Assembly (NCBI GenBank): GCA_934201705.1
Contig: CAKPXF010000032.1
Span: forward strand, 1 to 19,148
Direction of reading: 5' to 3'
DNA length: 19,148 nucleotides
Origin: an uncultured Bacilli bacterium
Lineage (GTDB): Bacteria; Bacillota_I; Bacilli_A; RFN20; CAG-631
This document shows positions 1 through 6,839 of this stretch, piece by piece. Within the stretch, counting starts at the first letter, position 1; each line of letters opens with the position of its first letter. Under the pieces are notes generated by a model. The model was not told the origin of the DNA and did no database searches. It was given only the letters and a program-made list of their open reading frames with translations. The position numbers were made by a program, and so were the translations under genes.

Positions 1-93
1 AGTAGTGGCTGTAAAGGTAGTGTAGCAGCATCAATTATTACTTTAATAAATTGCTTAGGATTATTAATTATCTTACGTAAAAAGTATTTATAA
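1..93 (+). CDS. C-terminal fragment of a surface protein with Cys-containing C-terminal anchor
   Basis: Only the last 30 residues are inside the window. They read Ser-Ser-Gly-Cys-Lys-Gly-Ser, then about 18 hydrophobic residues, then Leu-Arg-Lys-Lys-Tyr-Leu and a TAA stop. This is the same three-part tail (Gly-Cys motif, membrane helix, basic end) that closes the next two genes, and it is closest to the tail of the gene at 408. I infer that the missing part is a secreted surface protein, perhaps a paralog of the next two. A strong hairpin terminator follows, so this gene probably belongs to a separate transcript from the operon that starts at about 372. The body of the protein cannot be judged from here. 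Confidence 0.75.
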   Translation, partial: SSGCKGSVAASIITLINCLGLLIILRKKYL

Positions 94-103
94 AATAAAT
101 ATA

Positions 104-146
104 AAATAAAAGCAACAAAGTAGACAATGCAATGTTGCTTTTATTT
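104..146 (+). terminator. Rho-independent terminator, 14-bp perfect stem
   Basis: Positions 104-117 and 133-146 are perfect inverted complements around a 15-base loop. The stem has an AAAGCAACA/TGTTGCTTT core flanked by an A-rich left side and a T-rich right side, so it can work in both directions. It lies 10 bases after the stop of the preceding gene and insulates it from the operon downstream. Confidence 0.85.
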
Positions 147-336
147 GTAATTATTTTCCATTTATTTGATTAATAAGTCTGATTTATTATAAAAACATAG
201 TCAAAAATTTATAATTATTTAAATAAATTAACATACGAAATTTAATAAAAATGGTGCTTTTTTTCCACATCTTTATAAATTTTAAGACTTTTTAACTAAA
301 ATAATACAAGATATAAGACATCTTATTCTAACACGA
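147..336. other. AT-rich intergenic stretch with no recognised gene
   Basis: This stretch lies between the terminator at 104-146 and the promoter at 337-365. It is almost entirely A and T with short homopolymer runs, and has no plausible coding frame with a ribosome binding site. I see no tRNA, riboswitch or convincing repeat. It most likely serves only as upstream region for the operon promoter. Confidence 0.5.
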
Positions 337-365
337 TTGTTGTTGTAATCGCTTTCAATTATAAT
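337..365 (+). promoter_or_regulatory. Sigma-A promoter of the glycan-utilisation operon
   Basis: A -35 box TTGTTG (337-342) and a perfect -10 box TATAAT (360-365) are separated by 17 bases. The expected transcription start is near 372, giving a leader of about 36 bases with an AAGGAGGA ribosome binding site at 393-400, seven bases before the ATG at 408. It probably drives everything through 12438, since spacing between the following genes is tight. Confidence 0.75.
344..357 (+). promoter_or_regulatory. cre-like / LacI-family operator inside the promoter spacer
   Basis: TGTAATCGCTTTCA matches the catabolite-responsive element consensus TGWAANCGNTNWCA at all 14 positions. It sits entirely between the -35 and -10 boxes, a position where a bound repressor would block RNA polymerase. 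The likely binder is CcpA, giving carbon catabolite repression, but a local LacI/GalR-type regulator uses similar sites with a central CG and cannot be excluded. No regulator gene is in the window. Confidence 0.7.
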
Positions 366-407
366 TTAATTGTCATAATACAAATAAAAAATAAGGAGGA
401 AAATATT

Positions 408-2189
408 ATGGTAAATAAAAAAGTTAGATTTACAATTATGTTATCTTTAGGCTTTTTAACTTTTTGCTCATTATTAGTAAATAAAACAAATACAGTTAAT
501 GCTGAAGACAAAATAACTGAAACAGTAACCTATACGGATATGATAGTTAGAACTGCGTTAAATAATGGTGAAATGTATACTGATGGTAAATTAGCTGATT
601 ATTCAATCGTTCATGGAAAGGTATCTACTAATAGCATTAATAAATTTACGACATGTATTGGTAATGCCACATCTTGGACTGGAAGCTTAGGTACTAGTTC
701 AGATGATGCATATGCCACAAATGGACAAATTAATACAATAAATGATGATGGTGTAATTGCAATGGTTACTGCCAAAGAAGAAATTGAAATTAACATAAAT
801 AAAGAAAAAGATGGCGGTTGGACTCAGGTTTGTACTTTAAGTATCTATAAAGGAGATTCTCTTGGTATTAGCGAATTAAAAGTTGTAGAATTAGGTGATC
901 CATCTCCTGTGAGCGATTATAATTTTACATACGATTTATTAAATGGCGAAACATTATATTATGAATTTAGAATGCCTTGGGGTGGAGTCCATAGAAATCT
1001 TCAAGAGCTACCAACATTTACATTTACCCAAAAAGAGGTAATTAAAAAAGCAACAGTAGTTGAATCATATTGGGAAAAGACTCTTGAAAATGTAAATAGT
1101 GCAAATGGTGGCTATTATAATGCAGCAATAGTCGATTATAGTATTAAGCATGGTAATGTTAAAGGAAATAATATTAAAGATTTTGAAACGTTAAGCGCTA
1201 ATAAGCTAACATCTACTGATGGAGCTGTTGCTGAAAACTGGCAAAATGTTACCAAAAATAATGATGGCGTAATTTTAGCTGTTAAAGCTAATAAATATGT
1301 GGTGCTTGATTTTAGCTTCGCACATTTCTTAAATAAGGAAGAAGCATTTGTATTACAAGGTTGGCCAGAAAGTGCCAATATTAATGCTTATAAGCAAACT
1401 AAAAATTGCTTAGAAACAATTCTTAATTATACATGTGGTAAATTAGTTGATATTAGCGATGTTTCAAAAAGTGTAGTTCTTGAAACAAATGAAACATTAT
1501 ATTATGAATTTATATTTACTGATGAAAGAAATATGCAAAATTATCTTCCTTACTTTAAAGCAACTGAAATATTACATAATATGGAACATACTTATAAAAA
1601 GGATGCAACATGTAAGGAAGATGGAAATATAGAATATTATTATTGCGATGAATGTGATAAATATTATAGCGATCCAAAAGGCGAAAATGAAATTAATAAG
1701 GAAAATATTGTAATTACTAAAAAGCCTCATACTGAAGTAATTGATGTAGCAATTGAAGCAACATGTAAAGAAGAGGGTTTAACAGAAGGAAAGCATTGTA
1801 GCGTATGTAATGAAGTATTAGTTAAACAAGAAGTAATAGCTAAAAAGCCTCATACAGAAGTAATCGATGTAGCAATTGAAGCAACATGTAAAGAAGAGGG
1901 TTTAACAGAAGGAAAGCATTGTAGTGTATGTAATGAAGTATTAGTTAAACAAGAAGTAATTGCTAAGAAAGAACATACATTTGGTGAATGGAAAGTTGTT
2001 AAAGAAGCTTCAACTACTGAAGAAGGAAAAGAAGAAAGAACTTGTAGCACATGTAATGAAAAAGAAACAAGAAGCATTGCTAAAATTGAAGAAACTAAAA
2101 AAGGCTGTAAAGGAAATATTGCTACTTTACCAATTTCTTTAATAACATTAGCTGGATTTATTATTTTATTACGTAAAAAGGCTTTATAA
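408..2189 (+). CDS. Secreted surface protein: two copies of an unknown domain, Cys-rich tandem repeats, Cys-type C-terminal anchor
   Basis: 593 residues. Residues 1-32 are a signal peptide, with likely cleavage after Val-Asn-Ala. Two homologous domains follow, about 40-207 and 216-386. They share DYSIxHGxV near the start (64-72 and 243-251), NDDGVI or NNDGVI in the middle, and a closing motif around LYYEF then Asn and Leu-Pro. Residues 391-557 hold Cys-rich units of the His-Thr...Ala-Thr-Cys...Gly...Cys-x-x-Cys type common in Clostridia-related surface proteins; two 41-residue copies are identical. The tail has Gly-Cys-Lys-Gly-Asn (Cys567), a membrane helix and Arg-Lys-Lys-Ala-Leu. First gene of a glycan-uptake operon, so I infer a cell-surface role in binding glycan; no catalytic motif is visible. 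The ATG is fixed by AAGGAGGA seven bases upstream. Structure is clear, function is inferred. Confidence 0.8.
   Translation: MVNKKVRFTIMLSLGFLTFCSLLVNKTNTVNAEDKITETVTYTDMIVRTALNNGEMYTDGKLADYSIVHGKVSTNSINKFTTCIGNATSWTGSLGTSSDDAYATNGQINTINDDGVIAMVTAKEEIEININKEKDGGWTQVCTLSIYKGDSLGISELKVVELGDPSPVSDYNFTYDLLNGETLYYEFRMPWGGVHRNLQELPTFTFTQKEVIKKATVVESYWEKTLENVNSANGGYYNAAIVDYSIKHGNVKGNNIKDFETLSANKLTSTDGAVAENWQNVTKNNDGVILAVKANKYVVLDFSFAHFLNKEEAFVLQGWPESANINAYKQTKNCLETILNYTCGKLVDISDVSKSVVLETNETLYYEFIFTDERNMQNYLPYFKATEILHNMEHTYKKDATCKEDGNIEYYYCDECDKYYSDPKGENEINKENIVITKKPHTEVIDVAIEATCKEEGLTEGKHCSVCNEVLVKQEVIAKKPHTEVIDVAIEATCKEEGLTEGKHCSVCNEVLVKQEVIAKKEHTFGEWKVVKEASTTEEGKEERTCSTCNEKETRSIAKIEETKKGCKGNIATLPISLITLAGFIILLRKKAL
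1725..1970 (+). repeat. Two tandem 123-bp repeats encoding identical 41-residue units
   Basis: Copy 1 is 1725-1847 and copy 2 is 1848-1970. They differ at six bases, all in third codon positions and all silent, so the two protein units are identical. Each unit begins Pro-His-Thr-Glu-Val and carries one single Cys and one Cys-x-x-Cys pair. More diverged relatives flank them on both sides, starting at His394 and at His523 of the protein. Confidence 0.9.
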
Positions 2190-2206
2190 TGAATTAGGAG
2201 AAATTT

Positions 2207-3994
2207 ATGAAAAAGAATAAGATTTTATCATTAATATTATCATTTGGATTATGCTTTTCATTTAATTACTTTTTAAATGATAATTCTAATGTTGTAGTTA
2301 ATGCAGAGGATGATTTTGCTAATGCAACTTCTATCGATTTAAATGATTTGTCAAAGCAGATTGTTAAAAATCAAGGTGAGGCTCTATCTTTAAAGGATAT
2401 GGAACTTGATTTATTATGTGGTAATGTACTTGGCAAAATGAACAAATTTGCTAATTATATTCAAGATGGAGAAAATGTTTTAATTTCAAATGATACTAAG
2501 TTTGAAGGAGATACAAGTGCAGCTTTTGCGCCTTGGAGATTTAAGACAACATCAGCTCAATCAGCAATATTTAAAGTTACAGCTAAAAATGATATAAAAT
2601 TAACTATAACTCATCCTGAAATTACAACTGGTTGGATTGATGAATATGGTCAATATTTTGCTTTATATGTAAATACTAATAACAAAACATATATGCAATG
2701 GAGTAAAGACATTAAACAATTACCAGTTGAAGCTAACTCTTATGGCGGTGATGTTATGTTAAAGAAAGGAGATATTGCATATTATGTTTTTGGTAGTACT
2801 ATTGCTAATGAACGTAATGTGCAGACAATTCCAGTATTTACATCATCAACTGCTGATTATGATGAAACTAAAAGAAATGAGCAACTTGAGTTTTCAGGCT
2901 CTGAAAAAGTAAATATGTGGGATGCAATTACTAGCACGATTAATAATTCATATAATCCAGTTACCTATAATTCAATTACTGTTGGATTTTATTATGGAAC
3001 AATTCTTGAATATCAACAATTTAACTATCATGAGGGAAAAGGGGCTGGCGAAGCGGATGATGCTTTATGGAATCAAGTAGCTCATGGTGATGGTGGAGCA
3101 GGATTTTTAAGATGGCAAATCCAATGTGATGAAAATAATGATGCAATTATAGCTTATAAAGCATTACAAGACACAAATATTACGATTTCTCATACAGCAG
3201 TTTGGGATTCAGTTTGGTCAAAGCATACAGCCATTCGCTATTATGCAATGGATGAAGAAGGAAACAAATTATTAATTAAAGAATACCCATTAATTGATAA
3301 TTCTGGTGTAGATTATTTTGGAATAGCAATTAATTTAAGAGCAAATGAAACATTGATTATGGATTATTATTCTATAAATGGGCAATGGGGTTCATTAAAC
3401 TTTGCACCAGTTGTTAAATCAGATACAACATTGTTTGATGGCAGTAAAACTTTAGATTTTAGCGTTATTAAAAGGCTTGCCAAAGTTAAAGAAGAAAAAA
3501 TTGCTGCTTTAGATGAATTATATAATAGTCTAGATGAATCTTATTATTCATTAAATAACTGGGGAAATATTGAAAATTATTATAATGAAGCAGTTAGTGC
3601 TATTAAAAATGCTCAAGATGAGTCAACTTTACTTGATACATATAATAATGCTGTTTCAAGCATCAATGGCACAAAAACATTAGCACAAGAAAATGAAGAA
3701 TTAACTGCATATAGAAATTTGAAGGTAAAGGAACTTGAAGATTACTACCAGGCTATAAATAAAAAAGATTATACTACTGAAAATTATCAAATTATTACTG
3801 ATAAAGTTAATGAGTTTAAAACAAAGATATTGAAAGCAACATCAAAAACGAGTGTTAATACACTTTATAAAAATGTAACTTCACAAATTGGAAAGATAGA
3901 AAAAAAGCAAGGTGGGTGTAGCTCTAGTGTTGGTGTATGCTTTATATCACTTGTTTCAGTATTATCATTATTACTATTAAAAAAGAAAAAATAA
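2207..3994 (+). CDS. Secreted surface protein: two copies of the same unknown domain, FIVAR-like helical repeats, Cys-type anchor
   Basis: 595 residues. The signal peptide (1-33) ends in Val-Asn-Ala before Glu-Asp, as in the previous gene. Domains at about 42-213 and 234-405 look homologous to the two domains of the upstream protein: each has a Gly-Asn/Gly-Thr motif near the start, a xxVTAKNDIKL-like strand, and a closing Gly-Asp or Asn-Glu plus aromatic motif followed by Pro-Val-Phe or Pro-Val-Val. Residues 421-489 and 500-567 form two Lys/Glu-rich, helix-predicting repeats with the Tyr-Ser...Asn-Trp...Ala...Ile pattern of FIVAR-like spacer modules. The tail is Gly-Gly-Cys-Ser-Ser-Ser (Cys571), a membrane helix and four lysines. 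It starts 17 bases after the upstream stop, with AGGAG six bases before the ATG, so the two are co-transcribed. I infer a stalk-mounted glycan-binding surface protein; no enzyme motif is visible. Confidence 0.8.
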   Translation: MKKNKILSLILSFGLCFSFNYFLNDNSNVVVNAEDDFANATSIDLNDLSKQIVKNQGEALSLKDMELDLLCGNVLGKMNKFANYIQDGENVLISNDTKFEGDTSAAFAPWRFKTTSAQSAIFKVTAKNDIKLTITHPEITTGWIDEYGQYFALYVNTNNKTYMQWSKDIKQLPVEANSYGGDVMLKKGDIAYYVFGSTIANERNVQTIPVFTSSTADYDETKRNEQLEFSGSEKVNMWDAITSTINNSYNPVTYNSITVGFYYGTILEYQQFNYHEGKGAGEADDALWNQVAHGDGGAGFLRWQIQCDENNDAIIAYKALQDTNITISHTAVWDSVWSKHTAIRYYAMDEEGNKLLIKEYPLIDNSGVDYFGIAINLRANETLIMDYYSINGQWGSLNFAPVVKSDTTLFDGSKTLDFSVIKRLAKVKEEKIAALDELYNSLDESYYSLNNWGNIENYYNEAVSAIKNAQDESTLLDTYNNAVSSINGTKTLAQENEELTAYRNLKVKELEDYYQAINKKDYTTENYQIITDKVNEFKTKILKATSKTSVNTLYKNVTSQIGKIEKKQGGCSSSVGVCFISLVSVLSLLLLKKKK

Positions 3995-4006
3995 AAAAGA
4001 GGGGGT

Positions 4007-4963
4007 ATGAATATGGAAGAAGTAAAGTGTATTAAGAAAAATTCTAAATGGATTTATTTTAAAAATACTTATCCACTTTATTTGATGCTTCTACCTATGA
4101 TTATTTATCTTTTAATATTTGCTTATTATCCAATGCTAGGCTTACAAATAGCTTTTAAGGATTGGAGAATCAAAGGTGGAATATGGGGAAGCCCTTGGGC
4201 AACTAACGATGCTGGACAAATTGATTTGCTAAAACATTTTAAAACTTTATTTGAGGATCCACAATTTTTTGTAAAGTTTAAAAACACTTTAAGAATTAGT
4301 ACTTTACGATTACTTTGTGGATTTCCAGTGCCAATTATATTAACTATACTTTTAAATGAAATGAAAAGTAAAAGATTTGCTAAAGGATTTCAAATGATTT
4401 CTTACCTTCCTCATTTTATTTCATGGGTTGTAATATCAGGGATTTTAACATCAATGACAGCAAGCCAAAGTGCCTTTCAAAACTTTATGAGTGCGATTTT
4501 CGGTCATGAGGTAGCTTTCTTTACAAATAATAATTTATTTATAACAATGGTTATTATTTCTGATATTTGGAAAGAGGCTGGTTGGGCAACAATAATTTAC
4601 TTTGCAGCGATTTCAAATATCTCGCCTGAATTATATGAAGCCGCAGCCATTGATGGTGCTAATCGCTTCCAAAGGATTTTATATGTAATTATTCCAGGAC
4701 TCGTTCCTGCGATTTCAATTAACTTAATTCTACAAGCATCTAATTTAGTATATGGTGGTTTTGATCAAATCTTCAATATGTATAATAAGACTGTTTATGA
4801 AAAAGGCGACATTTTAGAAACATACTTATTTAGAATTGGAATACTTGAGGGAGAATATAGCCTTGGTGCTGCTTTAGGATTATTTAATTCAATTATTGCT
4901 TTAGTTTTAACATTAATTGCTAATAAGATTATTAAAAAGATTGGTGGTGAACCAATATGGTAG
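4007..4963 (+). CDS. Sugar ABC transporter permease, LplB/YteP type
   Basis: 318 residues with about six membrane helices, the first near 24-44 (Leu-Pro-Met-Ile-Ile-Tyr-Leu). The cytoplasmic EAA loop that docks on the ATPase is clear at 211-219, EAAAIDGAN, followed by the usual Ile-Ile-Pro-Gly-Leu. Length and the N-terminal helix after a short basic stretch fit the LplB family, which imports oligosaccharides in Bacillota together with an LplC/YtcP-type partner and a large lipoprotein binding protein, both present downstream. The start is uncertain: a purine-rich GAGGGGG lies at 3999-4005, so the in-frame ATG at 4013 is equally possible. Its stop overlaps the next gene by seven bases, which suggests translational coupling. 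The precise substrate cannot be read from the sequence. Confidence 0.92.
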   Translation: MNMEEVKCIKKNSKWIYFKNTYPLYLMLLPMIIYLLIFAYYPMLGLQIAFKDWRIKGGIWGSPWATNDAGQIDLLKHFKTLFEDPQFFVKFKNTLRISTLRLLCGFPVPIILTILLNEMKSKRFAKGFQMISYLPHFISWVVISGILTSMTASQSAFQNFMSAIFGHEVAFFTNNNLFITMVIISDIWKEAGWATIIYFAAISNISPELYEAAAIDGANRFQRILYVIIPGLVPAISINLILQASNLVYGGFDQIFNMYNKTVYEKGDILETYLFRIGILEGEYSLGAALGLFNSIIALVLTLIANKIIKKIGGEPIW

Positions 4964-5877
4964 AAAAAGAATTAAAATTAAAAAAGGAAAATAGTAAATT
5001 TAAAGAATTTTTAATTTCTTTATTTGGAAAGGATGCAGCTAGTATTACCTTTAATATAATTAACTATTTATTCTTCTTATTACTACTAGTTATTTTCTTT
5101 TATCCATTTTACTATGTTTTAAAAACTTCATTGGTTGTTAATGATTTATCATCTGGAGTTCCAGTTAAAAAGCTAAGCTTTGAATCATACATTTTGATTT
5201 TCAAAAACGAAGGACTATTAAGAGCATTTTTAATATCAATTGGCGTTGTAATAGTCTTTGTTATACTTCATGTTTTCTTAACAGTTTTAAGCGCTTATCC
5301 TTTAACTAGGAAAAATTTAAAAGGAAGAAGATTTATATTATTATTCTTAGTCTTTACAATGCTATTTTCAGGGGGGCTAATTCCTTACTATATCTTAATT
5401 AAAGATTTAGGCTTAAGAGATAATATCTTAGTATATTTAATTCCAGGATTAATTGGAGCATTTGATATTATTATTGCAAGAAACTTCATTAATACAATTC
5501 CTGAGGAAATATTTGAATCGGCAAGAATGGATGGGGCTAATGAGTTTGTAATTTTATTTAAAATTGTTATTCCATTAACAGGTCCAATTGTAGCAACTAT
5601 TGCTTTATGGGCAGGAGTTGGAAAATGGAACGACTGGATGACAGGTGTTTTATATATGCAAAATTCCAAAAACCTATGGATGATACAACAATTCTTACGT
5701 AACATTTTAATTACATCGCAATCAGGTACTGGTGTTGTTGACCCTGATATAATGATGATGGCAGAAGGTGTTAAAATGGCGGCAATTGTAGTCTCAGTAA
5801 TACCAATTATGATTGTTTATCCATTTGTTCAAAAGTATTTTGTAAAAGGTGTATTATTAGGATCAGTTAAGGGGTAA
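4957..5877 (+). CDS. Sugar ABC transporter permease, LplC/YtcP type
   Basis: 306 residues, about six membrane helices. The first helix covers about 36-56 and ends in the Phe-Tyr-Pro-Phe-Tyr-Tyr-Val sequence typical of the CUT1 second permease. The EAA loop is ESARMDGAN at 187-195, followed by Ile-Val-Ile-Pro-Leu-Thr-Gly-Pro. The C-terminus, Gln-Lys-Tyr-Phe-Val-Lys-Gly-Val...Gly-Ser-Val-Lys-Gly, is the standard ending of this family. It forms the heterodimeric membrane pore with the preceding gene, which it overlaps by seven bases. No ATPase gene is present in the locus; in Bacillota these importers are commonly energised by a shared MsmX-type ATPase encoded elsewhere, which I infer here. Confidence 0.92.
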   Translation: MVEKELKLKKENSKFKEFLISLFGKDAASITFNIINYLFFLLLLVIFFYPFYYVLKTSLVVNDLSSGVPVKKLSFESYILIFKNEGLLRAFLISIGVVIVFVILHVFLTVLSAYPLTRKNLKGRRFILLFLVFTMLFSGGLIPYYILIKDLGLRDNILVYLIPGLIGAFDIIIARNFINTIPEEIFESARMDGANEFVILFKIVIPLTGPIVATIALWAGVGKWNDWMTGVLYMQNSKNLWMIQQFLRNILITSQSGTGVVDPDIMMMAEGVKMAAIVVSVIPIMIVYPFVQKYFVKGVLLGSVKG

Positions 5878-5880
5878 TTT

Positions 5881-6825
5881 ATGAATAAGCACAAAATTAT
5901 AATTGATACAGATATCGGTGATGATATTGATGATTTACTGGCTTTATATATGGCTCTTGAAAGTGATAAAATTGATATTATTGGTATAACAACCGTATAT
6001 ATTAATTCTAACTTAAGAGCAAGACAAGCAAAAAAGGTTTTAGCCTTAAAAAATAGAAATGATATCCCTGTTTTTGCAGGAATTGGGACACCATTAAGAG
6101 GGCTTCATTTTGAAACAACAAATGTTATATTTAATCAATATACAAAAGATTTAGATGATAATAAATATGCCCCGATTAATGATAATGAAAAATGTGATGG
6201 TGAAAGTGCGATTGATTTTTTAATTAGTAGTGCAAAAAAATATCAAAATGAATTAACTATTCTATGTATAGGTCCTTTAACAAATATAGCTAGAGCTATT
6301 TTGAAGGATAAAGAGGCAATGAGCAAGGTTAATTACATTATGATGGGTGGCTGCTTCTTTAAAGCAGAAAGAGAATGGAATATTGAATGTGATATAGATG
6401 CTGCAAATATTGTGTTTAATAATAAATTAAAATTAACATGTTTAGGAACAAATGTTACTAAAAAAGTAGAATTAACTATTGATGAACAAAATTATTTTTT
6501 AAGCGCAAAGCATAATGACTTATACTATAAGTACTTAGTTGAAATGATTAATGAATGGGTCAGCTTTACCAATAGACGAATTGTTTTACATGACCCACTT
6601 ACATTGTATTATTTAATTAATCCCAATATTTTTAAATCGTGTGATCGACATGTTTACTTGGTTTCAAAAGGAGATTTTGTTGATGGGATGACTTTATCAA
6701 TGGAAGATTATTTATGGGTACAATTTGATAATATTAAAAAGGAAAAATTTAGCAAATGTACTTTAGTAAAAGATGTAGATAATAAAAAATTCATTGAAGA
6801 ATTTTTAAAAATAGTGAAGTTATAA
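5881..6825 (+). CDS. Nucleoside hydrolase family protein (inosine/uridine-preferring type), cytosolic
   Basis: 314 residues, the normal family length, with no signal peptide. The Ca-binding N-terminal cluster reads DTDIGDDIDD at 9-18. GPLTNIA is at 131-137, Met-Met-Gly-Gly at 154-157, Glu-Trp-Asn-Ile-Glu-Cys-Asp at 165-171 in the place of the usual Glu-Phe-Asn...Asp, and the His-Asp-Pro-Leu catalytic motif at 237-240. Family members hydrolyse the N-glycosidic bond of ribonucleosides to ribose and base, although many homologs have unknown substrates. It begins three bases after the permease stop, inside the sugar-uptake operon and before the binding protein, which is an odd place for nucleoside salvage. 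It may act on a furanoside imported by the adjacent transporter; that is inference. Confidence 0.88.
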   Translation: MNKHKIIIDTDIGDDIDDLLALYMALESDKIDIIGITTVYINSNLRARQAKKVLALKNRNDIPVFAGIGTPLRGLHFETTNVIFNQYTKDLDDNKYAPINDNEKCDGESAIDFLISSAKKYQNELTILCIGPLTNIARAILKDKEAMSKVNYIMMGGCFFKAEREWNIECDIDAANIVFNNKLKLTCLGTNVTKKVELTIDEQNYFLSAKHNDLYYKYLVEMINEWVSFTNRRIVLHDPLTLYYLINPNIFKSCDRHVYLVSKGDFVDGMTLSMEDYLWVQFDNIKKEKFSKCTLVKDVDNKKFIEEFLKIVKL

Positions 6826-6839
6826 ATGGAGGAAACAAA

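Noticed and set aside
118..128. AAGTAGACAAT occurs both in the terminator loop here and in the insertion-sequence end near 19090-19100
   Set aside because: Only 11 bases, in a very AT-rich window, with no further similarity on either side; best read as chance rather than an old insertion scar.
4661..4674. cre-like sequence around CTAATCGCTTCCA inside the first permease gene
   Set aside because: Three mismatches to the consensus, and the bases encode the conserved Gly-Ala-Asn-Arg-Phe part of the EAA loop, so the protein explains them.
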